Positions 9,656-20,045 of a DNA stretch of 64,000 nucleotides are shown piece by piece; within the stretch, counting starts at the first letter, position 1; the number at the start of each line of letters is the position of its first letter. The DNA is from Nitrospina sp. Lineage in GTDB: Bacteria; Nitrospinota; Nitrospinia; Nitrospinales; VA-1. Made by a program: the position numbers and the translations under genes. Below the pieces are notes generated by a model. The model was not told the DNA's origin. It made no database searches and saw nothing but the letters and a program-made list of their open reading frames with translations. Location: positions 1 to 64,000 of the forward strand of contig JABHBK010000044.1 of assembly GCA_018673915.1 (NCBI GenBank), written 5' to 3'.

Positions 9656-10831
9656 ATGGAAGACAAAATCCTGAGATTCACAAAAGAAGAATTAGAAAAA
9701 CAAGTGCAGGTGCAAACCCATGAATTGGAAGAGCACAACCGCAAGCTTTTGAATGAAATTGCTGAACGGGAAAAATTTGAAGAGCCGACACCGAACATGG
9801 CTGTCTTCCCAGAAGAAAATCCCAACCCGGTTTTCCGAGTCTCCCTGGAAGGTAAAATTCTTTACGCTAACTCCGGCAGCAATTACATACTGGGAAAATG
9901 GGAAACAGGAAGAGGCAAAGTCCTCCCTGAAATGTTTTCCAAAAAAATCTCCTATGCTTTTGAGCTGCAAAAACCCTTGGAGGTGGAATATCAGGTTTCA
10001 GACCAGTTTTATTCCTTCGTTATCAGCAAGGTTCAAAACAAAGATTACGCCAACATTTATGCGCAAAATATTACCGAGAAGAAAAAAATCGAAGAAGCAT
10101 TGCTGAGCGCCAAAAATGAAGCTGAAAATGCGAACCAAGCCAAGTCCAACTTTCTCGCGAAAATGAGCCACGAGCTGAGAACCCCTCTGAATGCAATTTT
10201 AGGTTTTTCTCAGATTTTAAAAATGAATTCCGAAAACAATTTAACTCCGGTTCAGACAGGAAACGTAGATCATATCCTCAGCGCCGGAAATCATCTTCTT
10301 AACCTGATCAATGAAGTTCTCGACCTCGCGAAGGTAGAGTCGGGAAATGTTACCCTGAACTTCCAACCCATAAACGTCGTCAACTTGATAGAAGGTATGG
10401 AAAGTATCTTTCGATCAATAGCAAATGAATATGGCATTCGATTATCCCTGGTGCTGGATCCTTCCTTGATGCTTACTGCCCGAGCCGATAAAACTCGTTT
10501 AAAACAGATTCTTTTGAACCTTGTTTCCAACGCCATCAAATATAACCACAAAGACGGTTCCGTCACGGTGGCCTGCAAGCCTTTAAACAGGGAACGCCTT
10601 CAGATCGACATTATAGATACTGGGTTCGGTATATCTGTTGAAGATCAGAGCAAACTGTTCGAACCTTTTAACCGACTGCAGAATGAAAACTCTGAAGTAG
10701 AAGGCACAGGCATTGGCCTCACGGTAACCAAGGAGTTGGTCGAACTTATGGGAGGGTCCATTGGCTTAGTCAGCCAGTTAGGAGAAGGCAGTCATTTTTA
10801 TATCCAGTTACCCGTTGCGGAAAAACTTTAA
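9656..10831 (+). CDS. PAS-containing sensor histidine kinase
   Basis: H-box 'SHELRTPLNAILGFSQIL', N box 'NLVSNAIKYN', G box 'GTGIGLTVTKELV'; ORF open from 9602, likely start ATG at 9656. Confidence 0.92.
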   Translation: MEDKILRFTKEELEKQVQVQTHELEEHNRKLLNEIAEREKFEEPTPNMAVFPEENPNPVFRVSLEGKILYANSGSNYILGKWETGRGKVLPEMFSKKISYAFELQKPLEVEYQVSDQFYSFVISKVQNKDYANIYAQNITEKKKIEEALLSAKNEAENANQAKSNFLAKMSHELRTPLNAILGFSQILKMNSENNLTPVQTGNVDHILSAGNHLLNLINEVLDLAKVESGNVTLNFQPINVVNLIEGMESIFRSIANEYGIRLSLVLDPSLMLTARADKTRLKQILLNLVSNAIKYNHKDGSVTVACKPLNRERLQIDIIDTGFGISVEDQSKLFEPFNRLQNENSEVEGTGIGLTVTKELVELMGGSIGLVSQLGEGSHFYIQLPVAEKL

Positions 10832-10866
10832 TCAAATTACTGTTTATACTTTTTCCAACCGGGCAA

Positions 10867-12291
10867 TTATTTATTGGCGGTTATTTTGCTTACAAAATAA
10901 ATGGCCAGGGTAGCTAAAAGAAAAGCTGGGACCAATTCATAAATCATCGCATCGGACAATCCGGTTACTTTCCAGATAAGGGTTGTTAAAAATCCAACCA
11001 ACATTCCAGCGATGGCTCCCTGCCGAGTTAAATTTTTCGAGTACAAGGTAAATAAAATTAGCGGACCAAAGCTCGCGCCCAGTCCCGACCAGGCAAACAA
11101 CACAAACCAGAATATAACCCGAGTCTCACCCAGCGCAATAAGCATTGCTCCTATCCCCAAAAGCAAAACCGTTGCCCGGCTGACAAATAAAATTCTATCG
11201 TGCGAAAGTGTTTTCTTAAGTATTTTGGAATAAACATCATGCGCCACCGCCGAAGCGGCAACCAGAATCTGCGCCGATACGGTAGACATGATTGCAGCCA
11301 GGACTCCTGTTAGAACTACCGCCGTCAACAGGGTAGGCAATAATTGTTCGGCGGCTTTCGGGAACAAATGTTCGGGATCCTCCAACCCTGGAAACAAAGC
11401 CTGACCACAAATTCCCAACAGTATGGATGAAGAATAAACCATCAGACCCCAGCCCAAAGCAATCCAGGTTCCTTTTTTGATCGTTTCAGTATTTTTCGCC
11501 GCCATGTAACGGGTGATGACGTGGGGTTGACCCGGGTAGCCAAGCCCTATCCCTAACAAGCCGACCATAGACCCAAAAAATACCGCAGTAGATTTCCCTC
11601 CCATCCAAGTCAACGTTTCGGGGGAAACTTTGCCCACCTCCAACCACATCCCGGAAAAACCGCCCAAACTGGTCAATGCCACCCCCGAAAGAATGACCAG
11701 TCCTAATACCATAATGATTCCCTGCGCAAAATCAGTCCAGGCCACTGCCCTCACTCCGCCCATCATCGTATAAATCAGCACAATTGCACCCCCCACAGAA
11801 ATACTAAGGATATGCGGTATTCCAAAAACAGCATCGAAGGTTTTTCCTATGGCGGTGAATTGTGCCGCCACATAAGCCATCATGCAGGAAAAAATGATGA
11901 CCACCGAAATTATGCGTAGGATGTGGGTTTTGTCATCGAAATGATTTTCAAAATAGTCGGGAAGGGTGATGGAGTTGCTCTTTTCAGAATGTTTACGCAG
12001 TTTCTCAGCAATGAATAACCAATTAATAAGATAGCCCAGCAGGCAACCCGGCATGAACCAGATTGCCGACAAACCTTCCTTATAAGCCAGGCCCACGGTT
12101 CCCAGCACGGCCCAGGCGCTTTCTGAACTAGCAGTGGAAGAAATAGCGGTCACCCACGCCTTCAAGGACCGGTCGGCAAGAAAAAAATCCAGCGGAGAGC
12201 GTGTCATCCGGGAAGTCCACACACCAATACCCAACATGGCCAGCACATACAGGGTGAATACAACAGCAATGGTTCCGGAAAGTTCAGTCAT
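10867..12291 (-). CDS. sodium:solute symporter family (PutP-like)
   Basis: Multi-TM SSS family protein; 'YMMAKNTETIKKGTW'-like and 'GGVRAVAWTDFAQGIIM' motifs; start moved from 12357 to 12291 (MTELSG...) because the N-terminal extension lies in a palindromic repeat. Confidence 0.88.
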   Translation of the reverse strand: MTELSGTIAVVFTLYVLAMLGIGVWTSRMTRSPLDFFLADRSLKAWVTAISSTASSESAWAVLGTVGLAYKEGLSAIWFMPGCLLGYLINWLFIAEKLRKHSEKSNSITLPDYFENHFDDKTHILRIISVVIIFSCMMAYVAAQFTAIGKTFDAVFGIPHILSISVGGAIVLIYTMMGGVRAVAWTDFAQGIIMVLGLVILSGVALTSLGGFSGMWLEVGKVSPETLTWMGGKSTAVFFGSMVGLLGIGLGYPGQPHVITRYMAAKNTETIKKGTWIALGWGLMVYSSSILLGICGQALFPGLEDPEHLFPKAAEQLLPTLLTAVVLTGVLAAIMSTVSAQILVAASAVAHDVYSKILKKTLSHDRILFVSRATVLLLGIGAMLIALGETRVIFWFVLFAWSGLGASFGPLILFTLYSKNLTRQGAIAGMLVGFLTTLIWKVTGLSDAMIYELVPAFLLATLAIYFVSKITANK

Positions 12292-12293
12292 CA

Positions 12294-12310
12294 CCCACTC
12301 CCGTGGGAGG
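12294..12310 (+). repeat. dispersed palindromic repeat family A
   Basis: cccactcccgtgggagg immediately upstream of the symporter start. Confidence 0.6.
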
Positions 12311-12369
12311 GAATGAGACAAAGGCTCGTTGAGCCTAGACAACTTTTTGCTCCCCAAAAATAGTTATTA

Positions 12370-12406
12370 CCCTTCCGGGGCACGAAGGCTAAGGAAGAAT
12401 ATAACG
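12370..12406 (+). repeat. dispersed repeat family B
   Basis: cccttccggggcacgaaggctaaggaagaatataacg. Confidence 0.6.
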
Positions 12407-12515
12407 TGCTCGTTGGCTCGATGCCTGGTGGTTTGCAAATTGCCTCCCGCGCTAGCGGATGGTAGAATTCTTCTTTTATCATTGATTCACCTTTTTTTTG
12501 GATAGCGCTTATTCT

Positions 12516-15011
12516 ATGACCCCCTACGAACCCAATTCCATCGAAGCCAAATGGCAGGCTTACTGGGAAGAAAATAAAACCTTTCGAGTTGAACGAGATT
12601 CTTCTAAAGAAAAATATTATTTGCTAGAGATGTTTCCCTACCCTTCCGGGAGAATCCACATGGGCCATGTACGTAACTACACCATTGGCGACACATTGGC
12701 CCGGTTCAAACGCATGAAAGGCTTTAACGTCATCCACCCACTGGGTTGGGACGCGTTTGGAATGCCCGCTGAAAACGCCGCCATTAAAAACAATACCCAC
12801 CCCGCCCAATGGACGTTTGAGAATATACGCACCATGCGACAGCAGATTAAGGCCCTGGGACTCAGCTACGACTGGGACCGAGAGATCGCCACCTGTCATC
12901 CCGGCTATTATAAGTGGAACCAGTGGCTTTTTCTAAAGTTCCTTGAAAAAGGACTCGCTTATCGGAAAAACTCCACCATCAACTGGTGCGAAGACTGTCA
13001 AACAGTTCTCGCTAATGAACAGGTTGTAGACGGGTGTTGCTGGCGATGCGATAACGAGGTCCTGCAAAAACAACAAGAAGGTTGGTTCTTTAAAATTACA
13101 GCCTACGCAGACAGGCTTCTGGAAGGTTGCAAAACCCTTTCTGGAAAATGGCCGGAACAGGTACTGACCATGCAGAAAAATTGGGTCGGTAAAAGTTTCG
13201 GCGCAGAGGTGGACTTTAAAGTCCCTCAGAGTGACGAAGTAATTAAAATTTTCACAACCCGCCCTGACACCTTGTATGGAGCCATGTTTATGGTGTTGGC
13301 TCCCGAGCACCCACTCACAAAAAAACTGTCACGCGGAACGGAACAGGAAAAAGCCATTGATGCTTTCGTGCAGGAAGTAAAAAAACAAGACACTATCGCC
13401 CGGACCAGTGAGTCCGGAGACAAGGAAGGCGTATTTACCGGAGCTTACGCAGTGAATCCCTTAACGGGAGAATCCATCCCTGTGTGGACTGCTAATTTTG
13501 TTCTTATGGATTATGGTACCGGCGCGATCATGTCCGTTCCTGCTCACGATCAGAGAGACCTGGATTTTGCCCGCCAATACCAGTTACCTGTTCGAGTAGT
13601 CATTCAATCAGAAAATCATTCGCTGGATACTGATACGTTGACGGAAGCATTTACTTCCGATGGAGCCATGGTAAATTCTGGTAAGTTTGAAGGCTTAGTC
13701 GGTCAGGAAGCCCGCCGAAAAGTTTGCGAGTTTCTGGAGATAGAGGGGATCGGAAAAGCCACCATCAATTACAGGCTTCGCGATTGGGGAGTTTCCCGGC
13801 AACGTTACTGGGGAACACCCATTCCGGTTATCCATTGTTCTGATTGTGGAATCGTACCCGTGCCCGAAGACCAACTACCCATTGAGTTACCCCTTGATGC
13901 GCAATTAGGAGAAAAAGGCCAATCGCCTTTGCACAATCTGGAATCTTTTTATAAAACTTCCTGCCCAAAATGCGGGGCCAATGCCCGCCGCGATACTGAT
14001 ACGCTAGACACTTTTGTTTGTTCATCCTGGTATTTTGACCGCTATGTGTCACCCCGACTGGAAAATGCACCTTTTGGCAAAGAGGATAATAATTACTGGA
14101 TGCCTGTCGACCAATATATCGGCGGTATTGAGCATGCAATATTACATCTCCTTTATTCCAGGTTCTTCAATCTGGTATTAAATGATCTTGGGTTGACGCA
14201 GGTCCCCGAACCTTTCGCTCATCTTCTGACACAAGGTATGGTCATCAAGGATGGAGCAAAAATGTCAAAATCCAAAGGCAATGTTGTGGACCCAGACGAA
14301 ATCATCCGCACCTATGGCGCCGACACCGCAAGAATCTTTATCCTGTTCGCCGCACCGCCTGTGAAAGATCTGGAATGGAGTGACCAGGGTGTGGAAGGAT
14401 GCTCACGGTTTTTAAAAAGAGTCTGGCGCATTTTCGGCGAATTCGTCGAAGAAATCAAAACCGTAAAAATGCCTGAGAAATCTTTTACGACCGCTGTCCC
14501 TGAAATCAAAGCCCTTCGACGAATGACCCATATCACCATAAGACGGGTGACAGATGATATTGAGACGCGAATGCAATTCAATACCGCAATTTCCGCGATT
14601 ATGGAACTGGTCAACCACCTCTTCAACTTCAAAGAATGGTGGCAAAACAATAAAGATGAAGCAGCGCGTATGGCTGTACGAGAAGCACTGGAAACATTGA
14701 TGCTTACTTTGTCACCGTTCGCTCCACACATTACCGAAGAAATGGGATCTCGAATGGGACTATCTAAAACCCTGGATCAGTTGCCCTGGCCTCAATATAT
14801 TGAAGCGCTAACGCAAACGGATGAAACGTTGATCGTCCTTCAGGTCAATGGTAAAGTAAGACAGAAACTTTCTGTTGAATCTGATATCAGCGATGACGAT
14901 TTAAAAACCCGTGCTCTTGAAGACGCAAAAATTCAGGAGTGGACCCAGGGTAAAGAAGTCAAAAAGGTCATCGTCATTCCCAAAAAACTTGTAAATATTG
15001 TTGTCCAATGA
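12516..15011 (+). CDS. leuS: leucyl-tRNA synthetase
   Basis: 'FPYPSGRIHMGHVRNYTIGD' (HIGH), 'KMSKSKGNVVDPD' (KMSKS), editing and anticodon domains. Confidence 0.98.
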   Translation: MTPYEPNSIEAKWQAYWEENKTFRVERDSSKEKYYLLEMFPYPSGRIHMGHVRNYTIGDTLARFKRMKGFNVIHPLGWDAFGMPAENAAIKNNTHPAQWTFENIRTMRQQIKALGLSYDWDREIATCHPGYYKWNQWLFLKFLEKGLAYRKNSTINWCEDCQTVLANEQVVDGCCWRCDNEVLQKQQEGWFFKITAYADRLLEGCKTLSGKWPEQVLTMQKNWVGKSFGAEVDFKVPQSDEVIKIFTTRPDTLYGAMFMVLAPEHPLTKKLSRGTEQEKAIDAFVQEVKKQDTIARTSESGDKEGVFTGAYAVNPLTGESIPVWTANFVLMDYGTGAIMSVPAHDQRDLDFARQYQLPVRVVIQSENHSLDTDTLTEAFTSDGAMVNSGKFEGLVGQEARRKVCEFLEIEGIGKATINYRLRDWGVSRQRYWGTPIPVIHCSDCGIVPVPEDQLPIELPLDAQLGEKGQSPLHNLESFYKTSCPKCGANARRDTDTLDTFVCSSWYFDRYVSPRLENAPFGKEDNNYWMPVDQYIGGIEHAILHLLYSRFFNLVLNDLGLTQVPEPFAHLLTQGMVIKDGAKMSKSKGNVVDPDEIIRTYGADTARIFILFAAPPVKDLEWSDQGVEGCSRFLKRVWRIFGEFVEEIKTVKMPEKSFTTAVPEIKALRRMTHITIRRVTDDIETRMQFNTAISAIMELVNHLFNFKEWWQNNKDEAARMAVREALETLMLTLSPFAPHITEEMGSRMGLSKTLDQLPWPQYIEALTQTDETLIVLQVNGKVRQKLSVESDISDDDLKTRALEDAKIQEWTQGKEVKKVIVIPKKLVNIVVQ

Positions 15012-15532
15012 ATCGAAACTGGCTTTCGTTAAATTTCTTGATACTCCTGACCACTTCTCTTTTCCTTAATGGGTGCGGGTATCATCTAGTAGGAACTGGT
15101 TCCTCCCTTCCAACGCATTTAAAAACCCTATCAATATCTGTTTTCAGCAATACCTCCTCGGAACCGGAAATTCACCGAGAATTGACTAGCAACATTATTG
15201 ATTCGTTCATTACAGATGGCAGGCTTAAAGTTGTGCGGAAGGGTAGTGCCGATATGGTGATGAGCGGCACTCTTTATTATTATGATTTGAAAGCCGTCTC
15301 CTTCAGCTCCACAGATTTTGTCTCAGACTACATCGTAGAACTGGGCGTAGATGTTCAGGTAATCGACAAGGTAAATGACAAGCTGTATATGAAAAACAAA
15401 TTCAAAACCAAATGGGATTACAGAGCCACCTCCGATATTGTCAACACCGAATCAGCCCGGCTTGCCGCTCTTGAAGAAGCCTATAAAGAATTGGGAAATC
15501 GTTTGGTGAGCCTGCTCATTGACCAGTTTTAA
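15008..15532 (+). CDS. lptE: LPS-assembly lipoprotein
   Basis: Lipobox LNGCGYHL; 'LPTHLKTLSISVFSN', 'REL...', position between leuS and holA as in many bacteria. Confidence 0.85.
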   Translation: MNRNWLSLNFLILLTTSLFLNGCGYHLVGTGSSLPTHLKTLSISVFSNTSSEPEIHRELTSNIIDSFITDGRLKVVRKGSADMVMSGTLYYYDLKAVSFSSTDFVSDYIVELGVDVQVIDKVNDKLYMKNKFKTKWDYRATSDIVNTESARLAALEEAYKELGNRLVSLLIDQF

Positions 15533-15546
15533 TTATTTTTTCGACC

Positions 15547-16557
15547 ATGACTCCAGACAACATACTTCTAAAAATTTCCAAAGGGCAGATTGAACCTTTT
15601 TATTTTCTCTATGGCCCTGAAATTTTTTATCAAATTGAAGTTATCAAGGCCCTAAACCAAAATTTGATCACCGATGATAATCGGGACTTCAATCTTGAGA
15701 CCTTCGATGCTCGGGAAAGCACGGTGAATCACTGGCTTGGGTCGGCTAGCACCATTTCTTTCATGGGTGGAACAAAACTGGTCGTCGTACGCAATTTGCA
15801 CGATGCAATCCCAAAAGATCAAGACGCACAAATCCTTATTGACTACGCAAATTGCCCCATCCCTGAAGCTTGTGTGGTGATTACCTCTGACAAGGTAGAT
15901 CGCAAAAGAAAATTATTTAAAACCCTAACGAAGCTGAACACTGCAGTCGCCTGCGAAGCTCCCAAAGAAAACGAGTTGGCAAGTTGGCTCCGGAATCGGG
16001 CAAATGAAAAAGGGTATGCGTTAACCCCTGATGCAGCACGTTCTCTAATCAACCGAGTAGGTGCCCGACCGGGAATTCTGGCCAAAGAATTGGAAAAAAC
16101 TCTTCTTTATGCAGGAAAAAATAAATCTGTGTCGGAAAAGGATGTAGCTGAAGTTGTGGGAGAAACCAAGTTGGAAAATGTTTTTGCCCTTACCGATGCA
16201 TTGAAGACAAAAAACCCGGAAAAAGCTCTTCAACTACTCAATAACCAGATCGACCACGGAGAAGAGCCTATTAAAATCCTGGGTACCATAACCTGGCAAC
16301 TTAGAATGATCTGGGAAGTAAAACATTACCAGCAAAAAAACCTGCCATCCGGCCAGATTGCTAAAGCAATGGGAGCCAATCCTTATGTGGTCGAAAAAGC
16401 CTTGCAACACACTCGTCGATTCAGTATGCAACAACTGCGCAATGGGTATTTGGAGCTGGTAAAAACAGATAGAAGTCTGAAGTCCACCTCAATGGATCCT
16501 ATAGCGTTAATGCAAACGCTGATCCTTAACCTCTGCTACCAGCGTACCGCTGGATGA
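15547..16557 (+). CDS. holA: DNA polymerase III subunit delta
   Basis: 'FYFLYGPEIFYQ', 'NLETFDA', 'GARPGILAKELEKTLLY', context after lptE. Confidence 0.92.
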   Translation: MTPDNILLKISKGQIEPFYFLYGPEIFYQIEVIKALNQNLITDDNRDFNLETFDARESTVNHWLGSASTISFMGGTKLVVVRNLHDAIPKDQDAQILIDYANCPIPEACVVITSDKVDRKRKLFKTLTKLNTAVACEAPKENELASWLRNRANEKGYALTPDAARSLINRVGARPGILAKELEKTLLYAGKNKSVSEKDVAEVVGETKLENVFALTDALKTKNPEKALQLLNNQIDHGEEPIKILGTITWQLRMIWEVKHYQQKNLPSGQIAKAMGANPYVVEKALQHTRRFSMQQLRNGYLELVKTDRSLKSTSMDPIALMQTLILNLCYQRTAG

Positions 16558-16604
16558 GACGACCCATCGTTTTATCTAATTAACCGGAAGTATAGTATCT
16601 CACT

Positions 16605-16630
16605 GGCTTTTGTGCCCCGGAGGGGAAAGC
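16605..16630 (-). repeat. dispersed repeat family B (reverse copy), between convergent holA and rpsT
   Basis: ggcttttgtgccccggaggggaaagc matches the reverse complement of copies at 12370, 40987 and 59147. Confidence 0.6.
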
Positions 16631-16658
16631 GGCTCTTACCAAATAGCCACCCGCACTA

Positions 16659-16922
16659 TTAAGCAGTTCGATTGACTAAACGAGTGAGGCTGGAAATTTT
16701 TCGGGATGCGGCTCGAGAATGAAGAATACCCTTACCACCAACCTTGGCGATAACTTTCTCGGCGACCTTTAATTCTTTCTGGGCCTGCTCTTTGTTGCCT
16801 GCCTCAGCTTCAGTACGTACTTTTTTTGTTAACGTTTTGACCAAGGTACGATAACCCTTGTTCCTCTCGTTTCTTTTTTCATTTTGCCGATTACGCTTCA
16901 GTGCTGATTTATGATTAGCCAA
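16659..16922 (-). CDS. rpsT: 30S ribosomal protein S20
   Basis: MANHKSALKRNRQNEKRNERNK... GILHSRAASRKISSLTRLVN. Confidence 0.97.
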   Translation of the reverse strand: MANHKSALKRNRQNEKRNERNKGYRTLVKTLTKKVRTEAEAGNKEQAQKELKVAEKVIAKVGGKGILHSRAASRKISSLTRLVNRTA

Positions 16923-17062
16923 AAACTATTCCTTTATATTGGGCGTTTAATACACATCGCCTCTAAACGGGCGACAGACAATAGCGGATTGATTTTTATA
17001 CTGTATTCCTACTTCATTGTCAAGTTTCAGTCGGAAAAGTCCAAATTCCCAGGGAAGATGGA

Positions 17063-17428
17063 TTATCCACCCTCTGGAGGTGGCGGGAGAGAATTGAGAT
17101 ATTCCAGCAATCGCTTAAATTCTCGTCTGAAAACTTTATACAGCTGAGGTGCCTGGCTCAAGTCTTTATTTCGACCAGCCCGTTCCAAGTGGAGAGCGGC
17201 TTCTCGGACCGGTCCCGCACAGATATTGGAAGATGCCCCTTTTAGCGCATGTGCCCTTTCTTCTACCTCATGGGCATCGCCTGCCTCCAAGGCAAATAGC
17301 AGTTGCCGAGAATGCTCGGCCGCGTCTTCAAGATACGCCGCTACAATTTCGAGGAAAAGCTCTTCATCATCGTCGCAGAGTTCTAAAGCGGCCTGTTTAT
17401 TCAAAACAGGTTCCTGCTCACCCGGCAT
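17063..17428 (-). CDS. Hpt-domain phosphotransfer protein
   Basis: 'EERAHALKGASSNICAGPVREAALHLE' Hpt active-site helix; overlaps the upstream RR by 11 nt. Confidence 0.88.
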   Translation of the reverse strand: MPGEQEPVLNKQAALELCDDDEELFLEIVAAYLEDAAEHSRQLLFALEAGDAHEVEERAHALKGASSNICAGPVREAALHLERAGRNKDLSQAPQLYKVFRREFKRLLEYLNSLPPPPEGG

Positions 17429-17795
17429 TGTCTTGATCCAGCAAAGCTTGAATTTTTCCTATCAAGCGCTTGATATCCACCGGCTTAGTATCATAGTCAT
17501 CACAACCGGCCTTGATGGCCTTATCCCGGTCAGTAGTCATCGCATGTGCCGAAAGGCCTAAAACTGGAATGGGCTGGGTTTCAGGATTATCTTTCAATGC
17601 GCGAACGGCTTCCCATCCATCCATCACTGGCAAACTCATATCCATGAGAATCAGACTGGGCGATTCGGAACTAGCCTTATTCACGCCTTCTTGACCGTCC
17701 ACGGCAATGACTACCTCAAAGCCTTTACGCTCTAAGCGCCGGGATAGCATGTCCCGATTCATTTCATTATCTTCAACGAGAAGGATTTTGGTCAT
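17418..17795 (-). CDS. single-domain response regulator (REC only)
   Basis: 'ILLVEDNEMNRDML', 'LILMDMSLPVMDGWEAV', 'GLSAHAM', 'DYDTKPVD'. Confidence 0.93.
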   Translation of the reverse strand: MTKILLVEDNEMNRDMLSRRLERKGFEVVIAVDGQEGVNKASSESPSLILMDMSLPVMDGWEAVRALKDNPETQPIPVLGLSAHAMTTDRDKAIKAGCDDYDTKPVDIKRLIGKIQALLDQDNAG

Positions 17796-18032
17796 TTAAA
17801 AACTTTGATATCCCGTCTGTTAGGTTAAAAATCCTCTAAGATCAGAACACTGATTTTTTGAAGGATATTATAGGAAATTTCGCAGGCTTTGTCATGCCAG
17901 AGTTTATAATATCCTGCCCATGAACCCGATACAAGCCCCATCTAAAAACCTGACGGGGTGTCCAATTTGAAAGATAATAGGGAGGAAATGCTCCACTCTC
18001 TCCAATATTGGGTGAGCCGGCCCTAACATTCT

Positions 18033-18488
18033 CTATGGGAAAAGAACAACCGGTGACCAGAAAAGGCAAATTGCCTTTTTAAATAGCTCAATTTCCTGAG
18101 AACCTTCCGGTTTTTTTAAGTAGCTATTGGCACCATTTTCATAGGCATGCAAAATGTCTGTGGAAGAGGAGGAGGTCGTTAACATAATGGTAGGAAGCTT
18201 TTTCAAACTGGGCTCTTCTTTGATAATTTTTGCTACCTCCAACCCATTTTTTTTTGGAATTCTGATATCCAGAAAAATCAGGTCCGGATTAGGGTATAGG
18301 TCTTTATCCTCATATTTCCCTCTTTGGAACAAATAATCCAACGCTTGGTCTCCATCCTTCACCCATTGAACCGAAACTTTTTTACTACAGCTCTTCACGG
18401 TATCTTCTATAAACTCAAAATCATCAGCATCATCTTCCACCACTAACACTGATACGCTATCTTTAATGTTGGAAATGGCTTTAATCAT
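18033..18488 (-). CDS. Rcp1-like single-domain response regulator
   Basis: 'VLVVEDDADDFEFIEDTV', 'PDLIFLDIRIPKKNGLEV', 'TTSSSSTDI', 'YLKKP'; overlaps the upstream kinase by 4 nt. Confidence 0.93.
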   Translation of the reverse strand: MIKAISNIKDSVSVLVVEDDADDFEFIEDTVKSCSKKVSVQWVKDGDQALDYLFQRGKYEDKDLYPNPDLIFLDIRIPKKNGLEVAKIIKEEPSLKKLPTIMLTTSSSSTDILHAYENGANSYLKKPEGSQEIELFKKAICLFWSPVVLFP

Positions 18489-19705
18489 TGGCTGTGCCTT
18501 TCTTGTAGTTTTATAGTAAATACCGCTCCTGCCTGATCAGGCAAGCTTTTAACTTTAATCACTCCTCCGTGGCTGACCACAACTTTTCTGCAAATGGCTA
18601 AGCCCATTCCTGTACCTTCAATCTGAGGATTGAGCCTCTCAAAGGGCTGAAAAACCAAGTCTGCATATTCATCCTTGATACCAATGCCATTGTCCTCTAG
18701 GACAATACTTATAAAACCCTCATCTTCTAATGTGGAAGAAATGTTTACTACCGGAGGAACTTTTTCCTGTCGATATTTGAGAGAATTGGAAATGAGATTT
18801 TGTAATAACTGAACCATTTGGGTCTTATTGGCTTCAATGATCGGTAACGGCTCGGAATGAATCTCACCCTTTGCTTCCATTACCTCAAACGACAAATTAG
18901 CCAAAACCTCAGACAGAACATCGTTCAAGTTGACTCTTTCGAAAGTACTGGAATGGCCCGCTAATCTGGAGTACTCCAGGATATCGTCCATCAACAATCT
19001 CATCCTCTTGCCAGAATTAATAATTTTATCCAGCACGAATTTTTCATTTTCAGAAAAATGGGTATCGTTTTCGAGCAGCGATCCGGCAAAGTTAATGATC
19101 TTTCTGACCGGGGCCATCAAATCGTGCGAGGCAATGGTTGCGAAATTTTCCAAGTCCTGATTACTTTGTCTCAACTCCGCCAATTTAATATTCAGATAGG
19201 CATGCGTTTTATGTTGCTCTGCATGGGCTTCTTTCAATTCGGCCTCATCCTGCTCAATTTGCCAATTACGCTTTAGCAATTCTTGATTGGCATCATTCAA
19301 TTCTTGTAGCTTAATATTCAGAGCATTTTCGAGTTTTTTACTCTCAGTAACGTTTTCCCAATTAACCACATAAGCTTCTAACACGCCTGTTTCATCGTAA
19401 ACGGCATTAACAACAGTTCTTAAAATCACATCTCCAAATACAAAGTCCGCCTTATGAGGAAGAGCCAATGGGTTTTTTAAAATGGCTTCCACTTTTTTAG
19501 GGTCCCTGTGAAACCTGTGGATGGACCCACCTTGAAAAGCATCGACATTTAACTGAAACACTTCCTGAATTTCTGGTTCAATCGCTTCCAGGGTTTTCTT
19601 GGCGTGTGTATTCATATAAATAAGATTAAAATCCTTATCCGCAACAAAAACATTGGCCTGTAAATGTTCAATACAGGATTGCAGGTCGATAGGGGTCTTA
19701 ATCAA
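18485..19705 (-). CDS. PAS-HisKA-HATPase sensor histidine kinase (phytochrome-like DHp)
   Basis: 'FATIASHDLMAPVRKIINFAGSLLE' H-box variant, 'NLISNSLKYRQEKVPP', 'GTGMGLAICRKVV'. Confidence 0.93.
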   Translation of the reverse strand: MIKTPIDLQSCIEHLQANVFVADKDFNLIYMNTHAKKTLEAIEPEIQEVFQLNVDAFQGGSIHRFHRDPKKVEAILKNPLALPHKADFVFGDVILRTVVNAVYDETGVLEAYVVNWENVTESKKLENALNIKLQELNDANQELLKRNWQIEQDEAELKEAHAEQHKTHAYLNIKLAELRQSNQDLENFATIASHDLMAPVRKIINFAGSLLENDTHFSENEKFVLDKIINSGKRMRLLMDDILEYSRLAGHSSTFERVNLNDVLSEVLANLSFEVMEAKGEIHSEPLPIIEANKTQMVQLLQNLISNSLKYRQEKVPPVVNISSTLEDEGFISIVLEDNGIGIKDEYADLVFQPFERLNPQIEGTGMGLAICRKVVVSHGGVIKVKSLPDQAGAVFTIKLQERHSQ

Positions 19706-20045
19706 TGTCTAATCCTCCCTCACACATAAGTAAAGCCCTTCACCTAAATTTAAATCTCTCCAAAATTGCAAAAGCTAAACAAGGGCTGTATGAATTTTTA
19801 AGCAAGCATTATAATATATTATTTACAAATGGATACAGATATCCGTTTTTTTCAATGGTTTTTCAGTTATCCAAAATTTTCCGAAAATATGTTTTTTTTA
19901 AGTTTAGGCCCTATTTTGAAAGCCCCCGCTTGAACAAAACGATTGACGGATTAAACCTAACAATCTACTAATATTTATCATCTATCTTTCCCTCTACCTT
20001 TTTATAGTAAAAAGCTTAAGAAGCGAATACCTCCTAAAGAGTAAA

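Noticed and set aside
12291-12357. N-terminal extension of the symporter ORF
   Set aside because: Encoded by the family A palindrome and flank; the canonical SSS N-terminus starts at MTELSGTIAVV
17842-18069. 75-aa ORF after the Rcp1-like RR
   Set aside because: No family signal, overlaps the 3' end of the RR gene
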